Origin: JADJNW01 sp964526645
GTDB taxonomy: Bacteria; Bacteroidota; Bacteroidia; Chitinophagales; Saprospiraceae
Assembly: GCA_964526645.1 (NCBI GenBank)
Contig: CAZGJN010000012.1
Coordinates: 22,830 to 86,829 of the forward strand
Reading direction: 5' to 3'
Length of the DNA: 64,000 nucleotides
Part shown: piece after piece, positions 25,938 through 35,753 of the stretch
Position numbering within the stretch: the stretch's first letter is position 1
How the letters are laid out: each line of letters starts with the position of its first letter
Position numbers and translations under genes: made by a program
The notes under the pieces: generated by a model
Databases searched by the model: none
Told to the model about the DNA's origin: nothing
What the model saw: the letters and a program-made list of their open reading frames with translations, nothing else

Positions 25938-28574
25938 ATGAGTGACAAGATTATAAAGGTAGATTTGAACGATAAGGGCAATGGCGAGGCGCATCTGACC
26001 ACGCTGAACGGGATGTACCAGGATTATTTCCTGGATTACGCCTCCTACGTGATCCTGGAGCGCGCCGTGCCTTCGGTACACGATGGCTTGAAGCCGGTGC
26101 AGCGGCGCATCCTGCACGCGATGAAGGAGATGGACGACGGGCGCTACCACAAGATCGCCAACGTGATCGGGCAGACGATGCAGTACCACCCGCATGGCGA
26201 TGCCGCCATCGGCGATGCACTCGTGAATCTGGGGCAAAAAGACTTGCTTATTGATTGCCAGGGCAACTGGGGCGATGTACGCACGGGCGACGCGGCGGCG
26301 GCTGCGCGCTATATCGAGGGGCGTTTGACAAAATTTGCATTGGAAGTGGCTTTTAACCCTCAGACGACCGAGTGGCAATTGTCTTATGATGGTCGCAAAA
26401 AAGAGCCGATCAACTTGCCCATGAAGTTCCCTTTGCTCTTGGCGCAGGGTGCCGAGGGCATTGCAGTGGGGCTTTCTACGAAGATTTTACCGCATAATTT
26501 TATTGAATTGATCAAGGCTTCGATCCAGATTCTGAAAGGCAAAAAAGTTACAATTTACCCCGATTTCCCAACCGGCGGCTCAATTGACGTAAGCGACTAC
26601 CAGGGCGGCAAGCGCGGTGGCAAAGTGAAAGTGCGCGCCAAGATTGAAATCGCGGACAAATCTACGCTTGTTATTCGAGATATTCCTTACGGAACAACAA
26701 CTGCTTCTTTGCAGGAGAGCATCGTAAAAGCTACCGAAAAAGGCAAGATTAAGATCAAAAAAGTCACCGATAACACGGCAAAAGACGTGGAAATTGTTAT
26801 CGAACTTGCCCCTGGCACGTCGCCTGATGTAACACTGGATGCGCTCTACGCCTTCACCGATTGTGAGGTTTCGATTTCACCGAATGCTTGCGTGATTATT
26901 GACAATAAGCCTTATTTCCTTACTGTCGAGGAGATTTTGGAAATCAACACCCGAAACACCAAAGACCTGCTACGCCGCGAGTTGGAAATCAAGCAGCACG
27001 AGTTGATGGAGAAATGGCTCTTCGCCAGCCTGGAAAAAATCTTCATCGAAAAACGTATTTACCGCGACATCGAAGAATGCGAAACCTGGGAGGCAGTGCT
27101 CGAAACGATTGACAATGGTTTGCGCAAATACATCGTGACGCCGAGCGATAAACCCCGGAAAGACGACAAACGCCTGCGTTTTTTTCGCGATTTGACACAA
27201 GAAGATTTTGTTCGTTTGACCGAAATCAAAATCAAGCGCATTTCCAAATATAATTCTTTCAAAGCCGATGAGCAAATTGCCGATTTGGAAAAGGAACTCG
27301 AACAGGTACGACACGACCTTGAGCACCTCACCGACTTTGCGATTGCCTATTTTGAAAACCTGCTGAAAAAATACGGCAAAGGACGCGAGCGCCGCACGCA
27401 GATTGCCACTTTCGACACGATTCAAGCGACCGAAGTGGTCGCCAATAATGCCAAACTCTACGTGGATCGGAAGGAAGGATTTATTGGTACCAGCTTGAAA
27501 AAAGAGGAATTTGTATGTGATTGCTCGGATATTGACGACATTATCGTCTTTCGGCGCGATGGAAAATTCCAGGTTTCAAAAGTCGGTGACAAAGTATTTG
27601 TCGGCAAAGACATTATCCATGTGGCGGTTTGGAAAAAGGGCGACGACCGCACGACTTACAATATGGTCTATCTCGACAGCAAAACCGGGCGTTCCATGGC
27701 GAAGCGCTTCAACGTGACCGCCATCACCCGCGACCGTGAGTACGACCTCACGATGGGCAACGAACTTTCTAAAACCTTATATTTTAGTGCCAATCCGAAT
27801 GGTGAAGCCGAGGTCATCAACGTACAACTTTCGCCGAGCAGCCGCGCCAAAATCAAGCAATTCGATTTCGATTTTGCAGAATTGGAGATCAAGGGTAGAA
27901 GCTCGCAGGGCAATATCCTGACCAAATATCCAGTGAAAAAAATCACCATGAAAGAAGCCGGCAAATCCACGATCGGCGCGCAGCAGTGGTGGTTCGACGA
28001 CATCACCGGCAAGCTCAATAACGATGAGCGCGGCAGACTCCTGGGCGATTTCGATACCGGCGATTACCTCCTGGCACTTTACAAAGACGGCACGTTTGAA
28101 GTATTAGAACCCGATGCGCTCAAGCGATTTGACATCAACGAACTCATCAGCATCGAAAAATACAACCCTGACATTGTTGTCAATGCGGTGCATTACGAAG
28201 GCAACAAAGGCTGGACGATGATCAAACGCTTCAAAGTCGAAGCCTCGTCTTCGCTTGGTCAGCGCTATTCTTATCTTTCCGAACACAAGGATAGCAAATT
28301 GCTCTTCGCTTCTACCAAAGCCGAGCCGCGCCTGCGGTACAGCGTGAAGCTAAAAAACAAAAAAATGGACGGCGAAGTTAACCTCGCAGAATTTATAGAC
28401 GTGAAAGGCTGGAAAGCTATTGGCAACAGACTTAGCGACCAAAAACTGACCTCCATCAAAGAACTCAGCGAAGAAGAAATTGCCAAAGCAAAGGCAGAAC
28501 TGCCCCACAAGCTCCACGCAGGCGACAGCATCGAATTTGATGTAGATAATAATGGGCAGGGGAAGTTGTTTTGA
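25938..28574 (+). CDS. parC: DNA topoisomerase IV subunit A (GyrA/ParC family)
   Basis: The 878-residue subunit cuts and rejoins DNA. The N-terminal breakage domain reads DYASYVILERAVPSVHDGLK and QRRILHAMKEMDDGRYHKIA, then GQTMQYHPHGDAAIGDALV, and the catalytic tyrosine in AAAARYIEGRLT. After a coiled coil (IADLEKELEQVRHDLEHL) the C-terminal part is beta-rich, but the gyrase GyrA-box is not obvious, which favours topoisomerase IV. The Bacteroidota ParC form is recalled from the start and domain arrangement. The ATG at 25938 is chosen over an upstream TTG-type extension. The first ~300 coding bases are markedly richer in GC than the rest. No parE is visible nearby. Confidence 0.9.
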   Translation: MSDKIIKVDLNDKGNGEAHLTTLNGMYQDYFLDYASYVILERAVPSVHDGLKPVQRRILHAMKEMDDGRYHKIANVIGQTMQYHPHGDAAIGDALVNLGQKDLLIDCQGNWGDVRTGDAAAAARYIEGRLTKFALEVAFNPQTTEWQLSYDGRKKEPINLPMKFPLLLAQGAEGIAVGLSTKILPHNFIELIKASIQILKGKKVTIYPDFPTGGSIDVSDYQGGKRGGKVKVRAKIEIADKSTLVIRDIPYGTTTASLQESIVKATEKGKIKIKKVTDNTAKDVEIVIELAPGTSPDVTLDALYAFTDCEVSISPNACVIIDNKPYFLTVEEILEINTRNTKDLLRRELEIKQHELMEKWLFASLEKIFIEKRIYRDIEECETWEAVLETIDNGLRKYIVTPSDKPRKDDKRLRFFRDLTQEDFVRLTEIKIKRISKYNSFKADEQIADLEKELEQVRHDLEHLTDFAIAYFENLLKKYGKGRERRTQIATFDTIQATEVVANNAKLYVDRKEGFIGTSLKKEEFVCDCSDIDDIIVFRRDGKFQVSKVGDKVFVGKDIIHVAVWKKGDDRTTYNMVYLDSKTGRSMAKRFNVTAITRDREYDLTMGNELSKTLYFSANPNGEAEVINVQLSPSSRAKIKQFDFDFAELEIKGRSSQGNILTKYPVKKITMKEAGKSTIGAQQWWFDDITGKLNNDERGRLLGDFDTGDYLLALYKDGTFEVLEPDALKRFDINELISIEKYNPDIVVNAVHYEGNKGWTMIKRFKVEASSSLGQRYSYLSEHKDSKLLFASTKAEPRLRYSVKLKNKKMDGEVNLAEFIDVKGWKAIGNRLSDQKLTSIKELSEEEIAKAKAELPHKLHAGDSIEFDVDNNGQGKLF

Positions 28575-28630
28575 GTAATGTGATGAAAGTTTAGTTGTTT
28601 TTTGTCTGTAATAATTTTTCGCTAAATATT

Positions 28631-29269
28631 ATGATTAGAGATTTGATTAAAAATGTTGATTATCAGGGGCTTCGTAATTTGCTTTTTAATAACCCCCTTC
28701 TCGCAAATAAAGGTATTCCTTTTGATGAAAATAATCCTGACGCAGCGCATCCCTTGCATCGAATTTGTGACGGTGTTTTCAATAAAACATACACAGATGA
28801 GCAAGCTGTTGAAATAGCAAAAATATTCCTGGAATTTGGTGCAAACATCAATGGTTTTGGTTTGGTAGAAAAGCAAGACACTCCGCTTGTGGCAGCGGCG
28901 AGTTTGCAGGCGGATGAGGTAGCACTTTTATACATAGAAAACGGCGCTAATATTCACCACAGTGGTTGTCATGGTGGTACGGCCTTACATTGGGCTGCCT
29001 GGTGCGGCAGGGATAAAGTTGTAAAAAGATTATTAAAACAAAAGCTGGATATTAATAAACACTGTATAACTTTTGAAGCAACACCGCTCTTTTGGGCAGT
29101 ACACGGACTTAAACATGGTGGCGAAATAAATCGGCATCACCAAGAAGAATGTATCCAAATGCTGGTCGAAGCAGGGGCAGATACAGCCATTCCCAATAAA
29201 GATGGAAGAACTGCTTGGGATATGCTGGATGAGAATGATCGTGATTTACTAAATTTATTACAGATGTAA
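28631..29269 (+). CDS. Ankyrin-repeat protein
   Basis: A protein of about 212 residues without signal peptide. About four ankyrin repeats are visible: HPLHRICDG ... FLEFGANINGFG, TPLVAAASLQADEVALLYIE...GANIHHSG, TALHWAAWCGRDKVVKRLLKQK, and TPLFWAVHG ... MLVEAGADTAIPNKDGRTAWD. Such repeats bind partner proteins; the partner is unknown. The ATG at 28631 is preferred to an earlier in-frame start. The following gap 29270-29521 has no gene; an imperfect hairpin around ACCGAACAT/ATGTCCGGT lies near 29355-29400. Confidence 0.85.
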   Translation: MIRDLIKNVDYQGLRNLLFNNPLLANKGIPFDENNPDAAHPLHRICDGVFNKTYTDEQAVEIAKIFLEFGANINGFGLVEKQDTPLVAAASLQADEVALLYIENGANIHHSGCHGGTALHWAAWCGRDKVVKRLLKQKLDINKHCITFEATPLFWAVHGLKHGGEINRHHQEECIQMLVEAGADTAIPNKDGRTAWDMLDENDRDLLNLLQM

Positions 29270-29521
29270 AGTTTAAAGTAGTTGCACAAATCTATTTGCC
29301 TCAATCCTGTAAGAACCTGATAATCAAACTATTGAATGATCGCTTATTTTCTTAACCGAACATCACCGCACTTGTAATAGTGTAGGAATGTCCGGTCTTG
29401 ATATGATTGCTAAAACGATTACATCGGTATCAATAAAATGACTAACTTTAACAGATTTATTAATGTCGTTTTTCGTAATTTGCAATAAACTTTTCAAATA
29501 AGTTTCTATTTTCTCCCATTC

Positions 29522-32500
29522 TCATTCCACTTTAATCCGAATCCCCTCCGAATGGCTCGCAAACTCCGGCGCGTACATACATTGAATGCTCGTGATGCCA
29601 TTAGAAAAATCGCCTTTATGCACTACCCTTAAAGGGTATTCAAATACATAAGTGCCTCGTGGTAAATAATCTATAAAGAAGTTGGTCGCCACATCGCGGG
29701 TGCTTTCGTAGTAGCCTAAGCCGCCCTGCCAGCGATAACCGCTCAGCACATTGATGGGCTCCAAGCCACTGGCGCGCATATCTTTCAGGTGAATGAATTC
29801 CATGTCGCGGTCCACGCGCAGTTCGATACGCACGATAAGTTTGTCGCCTGGCTCCAGCGGGTCTTTTTCTGTAATATTCTTTAAAATCGGACCTTTGTCG
29901 CTATTTTCCTCACGGAAGACTTGTTTTACAATATTCAGAGGCGTTTCCTTGAAGGTTTTGATTTTGTCCAAATCCTCAAAATACTGCCAGTACATACTGC
30001 CCCAAGCAACCGTTTTATTTGGATTTTTTACTTTCACCGTTGCCATATCGGCATTAATTTCGTTACCATTCCAATTGGTTTTGAAATAGCCTGTGCCCGG
30101 TTCGGCGCTTTGCTGCGCAGCAGCAATGGTCGCTTTGTTTTCTTTTTTCTTCAAATTCGGGAATGAAATGTCCACTTGTTCCGTATTGGAGAGCCATTCG
30201 CTGCCATTCATCAGCAGCGCATAAACAGCTGCCGCCGTTGATTTTGTTGTTTCCCAGCTATTGGTTTGTTTGTTTTTTAATAGCCAAATCCGCATTTCAT
30301 CAACAGCAGCTTGGTCTTTCGCCACTTCTGAGAACACTTCGATCATTAATGCCTGACTTTCAATCGGCATTTGATACCACCACCAGCCCGTGTTGAATTT
30401 CCAATACATGCCGAGTTCCTCACTACGCAAGGCGCGTTCGCGCAAGGATTGGACGATTTTTTCTGCGGAAGCAGTTTTATTATAACGATGCAAAGCCAGT
30501 GCCAGCAAGCCTTCTTCGTAGAAATCTTTTTTCAACCAATATTTTTCAGCTTGACCGAGGAAGTAGTCGCTCGCGTTTTTTGTAATGTCATTTTTCACTG
30601 GAAACTGCTGGAAAAAACTGCGGGCGTAGAGGTAATGAATCGCAATATTACTCAAATGATCGTCTTTCCACTTGGCATCGCCTTCTTTCACCATTTTTTC
30701 TAACTCGGTATAAGCTTCCGCTAATTTGTTGTCAATGAATTGAATAGACTTGCCGATAATTTGATATGCGGTCGGATTATCCTGCAAATTGCCAGCGCCG
30801 AGCTTATCCAAATGCCCAAATCCTTCCACCAGATATTGCGTGATGTACCAATTGGCGCGACCATCGGGAAACCAAGAGAAGCCGCCGTCAGGTTGTTGGC
30901 GCTCAGCGATTTTATTTAAAGTGGCGGTTTGTTCTTCGCTCAAGCGCAATAAATCAAATAATACCCCAATGTTTTTGCGTTGCTGGGCTTCACTTTGTGC
31001 ATCCAAGACCCAGGGCGTTTCTTCGAGCAAAGCGCTTTTTAATTCCTGATTTTTGCTCAAATTGCTTTCCAGGGCATCCGTATTTTTCCAGCGTTCAAAA
31101 ACCTGCTTGATTTTCGGTGTCGAATTTGCCACCGAAGCCGCGAGGGCATTGGCGTAGTAGCGATTGAATACCTGCTCGATGCACTCATACGGATATTCCA
31201 TCAGATAAGGCATGGCTTGCACCGCATACCAGGCCGGATTGGAAGTGAATTCCAGTGTAAGCGCATGATTTTCAAGTGTTTTGGAAGTATTATTTTTTAA
31301 ATTTTGCAAAGTAAATTCTTTGGTTTGACCCGAGCGAAGCGCCATTGGCAAAGTCTCTGTCACGCGCATTCGATTGGTTAGAATCGGCAAACTACTTTCT
31401 TCACCATCAGAAAAGCTACCCGCCTGTGCCGTCACGCGCCAGGTCAACGCAGTAAGCTCACCCACAGGGATTTGCAAGCGCCATTCCACCCCAGCAGATT
31501 GGCCAGCTTTCGCTGAAAAGTCGAGTTCGGTTTGTTTCAAACCTAATTTATTTGCCACCGGCTGCATGGTCGCTGCGTCGAATAATTCTAAGCGAATTTT
31601 GCCATTTAAAGCTTGTTCTGATAAATTCGATACCTTTGCCGTGAAATACAACTCATCGCCCTCGCGCATGAAGCGCGGCGGATTGGGCAACACCATCAAT
31701 TCTTTCTGGGTGACAATCTCTCGCTGAGCGGCCGCAAATTTCAAATCTTTGGTATGCGCAAACGCTAAGAATTTCCAACGCGTTAGGGCTTCGTTCATCG
31801 TAAATTTTACAATCACATTACCTTCCGCGTCGGTCTGTAATTCCGGTAGAAAAAAGACGGTTTCTTTGAGGTTGGTGCGGACGGGCTGCGGGATTGATTT
31901 CGAGGCTTCTGCTTCAGGAGTAGCAACCGTAACGACTTCTGCAAGTTCAACCCCAGCAGCTTTACCTTTTAAAGCATCAGCCTCAGCATCAAAAGTCACC
32001 ACTTGATCCGCCATTGCCGGTGCTGGCGAAGGCATCGCTGCCGATCGTTGCACCATGCCGTTTGCGTAAAAACCGCCACCAATGTAATAATCAAACCAAT
32101 TCAGCGTCGGATACATCCGGTTGGTATATTTTACACTGGGCTGCCAGGCTATCGCTCTAAGAACCAGATTATCAGCTCCAAATAAATTCGCGTTCCAGTT
32201 TTCACGATTATTGTAAAAATAAGGATAAAAGGATTGCGACCAATCATTCGGATAAGCCAGCGCATCGAGCGAGGCATCGTACATCGCGGCTACCATTTCA
32301 GCAGCGACGCGCTCTTTTTGCGGGCCGCTAATTTTGATACGCCATTCCTCTTCTTGCCCAGGTTTCAACTTATCACGAAAAGTGCTGTATTCAATCGTTA
32401 AATCTTTGTTCGACCAGGGCACTTGCACCAAACCCGACTGACTGAAAAAGCGATTGAATTTTACAAAACTCATCGCATAACTGAAATTGCCGCGGTCAGC

Positions 32501-35500
32501 CTCCATTACTTCGTAATCAATTGTTTGCCAATTATTTATTTGCAACCAGCGACTTTCAGCAGTCGTATTGCGATTGCTTTGATCGTACAAAATATGCAGC
32601 GGCGATTCGCTCGAAGCCAGGTGCAATTGCATTTGCTCGCCGGGTTCAAAGATTTGCTTATTTAATTGCTGCCATTGCAAGGTGAAAGCTGGAATTTGGC
32701 GCGTTTGCGCATCGTACAAATCGAAAAACTTGGTCACGGTGATGGCTTTGCCATTGGCATCTTTGGTGTCAAGCGTGATGGCGTAATGCCCCACCTCCCA
32801 GTTGCGCGTATTGAGTTGCAGCGAATCTGATTGATTTGTATTGAATTGAATAGTATAAATTTCTTGAGTCTTTTCCCAGTTTTGCGGTTCGTTTTCATCC
32901 TTGAAAGCGTAATGCGGAAAGAGTTTGTAAAATTGGTCCTTGTTTAAAACATTGCGATCCGGTTGTTCCCAGTAGCGTTCGATGAACGTACGCGCTGGTT
33001 GTTTCAAGCGATGAATCCTAATTGTGCCTTGCGCTGGTTCGGGTTGCCCATCGAGATTGGTGGTGGAAATTTTTACAATTGGTGAATGATTCCGGTCAGC
33101 TTTTTCCGCGATATTTACATCCGCTTGCAAAGTCAGATAGCCCAGATTCAGCGTCTTTTCTGCTGAATGCGTTTCGCCTGTAATATCAATCACATCCGCA
33201 GCAATTCTGAAAATAAACATCGGATTCCGATCCTTATCTACCGCTGGGTCGGCAAGCGCTGTAAAATCAATTGTAAATTCGCCATTTTCATTAGTTTTCG
33301 TTTCGCCATTCGCGATTTCGGTTGCCCCACTAAAACGAGGATAACCGCCACGACCCCAGAGCCACCAGGGGTCCCAGGGATATTGCACTTCACGGGTCAC
33401 GCGGTAACGCACAGTTGCGCCGTCCACGTTACTCCCTGCATATGCTTTGGCAGTGCCTTTCACTTGTGCGGGATCGCCAAGTGCGTAGCCTTTTTCAAGC
33501 GGCTGCATGATCACTTCAAATTTCGGGCGTTTGTATTCTTCCACGTTGAAATAAGTCTCGCCTTCATCGGTATCGGCATTGAGGTGCATTTGCCCCAGCA
33601 GGCCGCTTCTTGGCGCAGTAAAACTGCCATTCACCGTACCAAATTCATTCGTGCGCAATGTCAACTTATTTACTTCTTGATGATTTACATCATAAAAAGT
33701 AATGTTTACTTCATGATTTGGTAAAATACGCGGCATTCCATTGTTGTCTTTTTCGGTGATGAGCGCTTTGAAGTAAACCGTTTGCCCAGGGCGATAAATC
33801 CTGCGATCCAAGAAAAAATGTGCTTGGGTATAAGATGCTCTTTCAGAGGAGTAGTAAGCATAATTATAATACGAACGCTTGGAATATAATTTATCATTGC
33901 CCTGCGTCAGTTCCAAAGAAAAATTGGTCTCTTGCGGCAAATTGGTGCGGATGAAGCCATTGCGGTCACTTGTGTACTTGCCGAGGCTTTGGTTTTTTCC
34001 AATATTTTTGCCATCCACATAATAAGAAGATGTTTGAAAAGCTTCCATCTGCACGCCTGGCTGTGGCTCGCCCGTATTGCGGTTCACCACTACGAATTCA
34101 TAACTGCCTCTCTCCAAGTGCCGCTGCATATAGGCCAAATTGGAAACCTGTGTAAGCAAGTAGCCCGCCGCGCCGCCTTTGCTGCTGAATTTTTTATTAT
34201 CGGAAGCCAGAATCGCATATTGCCCTACTGGCAACGCCTCGATGGCAATTTCTACAGAATGATTTTGAAAATCACCGTCATCCGGCAGCTTGACCGACCA
34301 TTCCTTGATTTTTTTGAGTTTCAACAGAAAATCGAGCGTTGCTTCATAATTGATACCCTGCAATTTTTCCTGGTCTTTTTCACTCAATTTTACCACACGA
34401 ATAAAAACCTCTGGCACGTTGCGATAATCCACCCGAGCCAGCGCTGCTTGGTTTGGCAAATTGACTTCCTCACTTTGCAAGCTCAAGGATTTTTGTAAAA
34501 TCTGCGAACGCAACCATTCGCATTGGCTGGCACCAAAGGTTTTGGGATAATCTTTGACACACTGATCGCAAATGGCTTTTGCTTTTTTATAACTCAGTCG
34601 GTAAGTTTCATTTTCTTCATTGGGTTGAAATTTCTGACCCTGCTGAAAATGATAATACGCGATTCGATAAGTGATCTCTGCTGCCGAAGGTTGTTGCTTG
34701 TAGCGATTCAAAAGGCGGTCGAGTGCTGCGAGGTATAATGAATCTTTATTTTGTAAAATCGAATTATCATAAACAAATTGCAAACGCTTCAAATCCAAAT
34801 CAATCAAGGCTTTTGGATCTTTATCGTTATCATGATATTGTAATAATTTTTGAAACAACAGCAAAGCCTGGTATTTGAAGGATGATTTATCTTTTGCATC
34901 AAAAATAAATAGCGAGAAGTAGCGCGTATCCGCAAATGCTTCGGGCTGGTCCATATTGAATTGATACACCGGTTCGCTGAGGTAAGTCGCCTCGTTGGAA
35001 AAATGAGCAATCGCTCGGTGCGTCAGAAAATCATAAAGCGTAGCCCACAGCCCGGCGCTGTTTTCGCCTTTTACCGTGATGGCATCAAATTCCGTCAGCG
35101 GCACTTGTTTACTTCGCTCTTCCTGTAAAGAAGCAAGATATAGTTTAGAACTTTCTGTTATGAGTTGTTCAGCGCTCCAGGTTTGAATACTGTCCGGCAA
35201 TACATCTGCGGTGCTGGTACGGCTTTGAATTTGCCAGCGATTGCGCTCTAAGTAGCTTCGGTACAGTTCCGCGAGCATGGATTGCAGGATGGGCTTCACC
35301 GGAAAATTGGCGCTGGCGAGCTCGCTTTGCAGGCGTTCGATGACGCGCGCATCGCCGTCTTCCTCGAGTTGACTCTGGTATTTTGATCTGTAAATCAGCG
35401 TTTTAATCAGTTGCGAAGGATTATTCTCGCGTGTAGCACGGGCGTAGAGCTTTTCTACTTCGGCGAGGGCAGATTGCGGCAGCCCCTGTTGTTCCAAAGA

Positions 35501-35620
35501 ATCAATCCGCTTCCAGTCAGTTTCGTAAGCATTTTTGGTAAAGGAAAGCATGTTGGTTTCGTTTTGAGCAGCCAGGGCGCAAGAAAAAAACAGGATAAGA
35601 GCGATTGCGAAGTATCTCAT
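29522..35620 (-). CDS. Alpha-2-macroglobulin-family surface/periplasmic protein
   Basis: A very large exported protein (2032 residues) with signal peptide MRYFAIALILFFSCALAAQ. The N-terminal ~500 residues are helical and TPR-like. Then come macroglobulin domains: HFFLDRRIYRPGQTVYFKAL (MG2 start), the ANG2-like ETVFFLPELQTDAEGNVIVK and WKFLAFAHTKDLKF, and a thioester-domain segment YPYECIEQVFNRYYAN around residue 1480. CIEQ is the CxEQ thioester motif. A helical toroid (QPDGGFSWFPDGRANWYITQ) and a C-terminal receptor-like domain (FFIDYLPRGTYVFEYPLRVV) follow. Bacterial relatives are thought to trap proteases. Here no penicillin-binding protein 1c gene lies next door, unlike in E. coli. Start ATG 35620. 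Confidence 0.92.
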   Translation of the reverse strand: MRYFAIALILFFSCALAAQNETNMLSFTKNAYETDWKRIDSLEQQGLPQSALAEVEKLYARATRENNPSQLIKTLIYRSKYQSQLEEDGDARVIERLQSELASANFPVKPILQSMLAELYRSYLERNRWQIQSRTSTADVLPDSIQTWSAEQLITESSKLYLASLQEERSKQVPLTEFDAITVKGENSAGLWATLYDFLTHRAIAHFSNEATYLSEPVYQFNMDQPEAFADTRYFSLFIFDAKDKSSFKYQALLLFQKLLQYHDNDKDPKALIDLDLKRLQFVYDNSILQNKDSLYLAALDRLLNRYKQQPSAAEITYRIAYYHFQQGQKFQPNEENETYRLSYKKAKAICDQCVKDYPKTFGASQCEWLRSQILQKSLSLQSEEVNLPNQAALARVDYRNVPEVFIRVVKLSEKDQEKLQGINYEATLDFLLKLKKIKEWSVKLPDDGDFQNHSVEIAIEALPVGQYAILASDNKKFSSKGGAAGYLLTQVSNLAYMQRHLERGSYEFVVVNRNTGEPQPGVQMEAFQTSSYYVDGKNIGKNQSLGKYTSDRNGFIRTNLPQETNFSLELTQGNDKLYSKRSYYNYAYYSSERASYTQAHFFLDRRIYRPGQTVYFKALITEKDNNGMPRILPNHEVNITFYDVNHQEVNKLTLRTNEFGTVNGSFTAPRSGLLGQMHLNADTDEGETYFNVEEYKRPKFEVIMQPLEKGYALGDPAQVKGTAKAYAGSNVDGATVRYRVTREVQYPWDPWWLWGRGGYPRFSGATEIANGETKTNENGEFTIDFTALADPAVDKDRNPMFIFRIAADVIDITGETHSAEKTLNLGYLTLQADVNIAEKADRNHSPIVKISTTNLDGQPEPAQGTIRIHRLKQPARTFIERYWEQPDRNVLNKDQFYKLFPHYAFKDENEPQNWEKTQEIYTIQFNTNQSDSLQLNTRNWEVGHYAITLDTKDANGKAITVTKFFDLYDAQTRQIPAFTLQWQQLNKQIFEPGEQMQLHLASSESPLHILYDQSNRNTTAESRWLQINNWQTIDYEVMEADRGNFSYAMSFVKFNRFFSQSGLVQVPWSNKDLTIEYSTFRDKLKPGQEEEWRIKISGPQKERVAAEMVAAMYDASLDALAYPNDWSQSFYPYFYNNRENWNANLFGADNLVLRAIAWQPSVKYTNRMYPTLNWFDYYIGGGFYANGMVQRSAAMPSPAPAMADQVVTFDAEADALKGKAAGVELAEVVTVATPEAEASKSIPQPVRTNLKETVFFLPELQTDAEGNVIVKFTMNEALTRWKFLAFAHTKDLKFAAAQREIVTQKELMVLPNPPRFMREGDELYFTAKVSNLSEQALNGKIRLELFDAATMQPVANKLGLKQTELDFSAKAGQSAGVEWRLQIPVGELTALTWRVTAQAGSFSDGEESSLPILTNRMRVTETLPMALRSGQTKEFTLQNLKNNTSKTLENHALTLEFTSNPAWYAVQAMPYLMEYPYECIEQVFNRYYANALAASVANSTPKIKQVFERWKNTDALESNLSKNQELKSALLEETPWVLDAQSEAQQRKNIGVLFDLLRLSEEQTATLNKIAERQQPDGGFSWFPDGRANWYITQYLVEGFGHLDKLGAGNLQDNPTAYQIIGKSIQFIDNKLAEAYTELEKMVKEGDAKWKDDHLSNIAIHYLYARSFFQQFPVKNDITKNASDYFLGQAEKYWLKKDFYEEGLLALALHRYNKTASAEKIVQSLRERALRSEELGMYWKFNTGWWWYQMPIESQALMIEVFSEVAKDQAAVDEMRIWLLKNKQTNSWETTKSTAAAVYALLMNGSEWLSNTEQVDISFPNLKKKENKATIAAAQQSAEPGTGYFKTNWNGNEINADMATVKVKNPNKTVAWGSMYWQYFEDLDKIKTFKETPLNIVKQVFREENSDKGPILKNITEKDPLEPGDKLIVRIELRVDRDMEFIHLKDMRASGLEPINVLSGYRWQGGLGYYESTRDVATNFFIDYLPRGTYVFEYPLRVVHKGDFSNGITSIQCMYAPEFASHSEGIRIKVE

Positions 35621-35624
35621 ACTC

Positions 35625-35649
35625 AATGTTTCAAGTTTGATGTTTCAGG
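35625..35649. repeat. Heptamer-periodic repeat upstream of the macroglobulin gene
   Basis: On the minus strand: TGAAACA-TCAAACT-TGAAACA-TTGAG running into the ATG. An exact 7-base period holds for three units. Confidence 0.55.
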
Positions 35650-35753
35650 CGGTGTATCACCTACCATTTGCTAATTGTTAGAATATGTTCATGTACCATT
35701 GAAAGGTGTAAAGGTTTTGATTTATTGCGTTTATCGCCATTTTTTTTGCCTTT

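Noticed and set aside
29345..29405. Imperfect hairpin in the ankyrin-macroglobulin gap
   Set aside because: Several mismatches and no T-run; could be chance in AT-rich DNA.
33167..33724. 185-codon plus-strand frame (and another at 33932-34498)
   Set aside because: Both are shadows of the macroglobulin gene, which is coherent across the whole interval.
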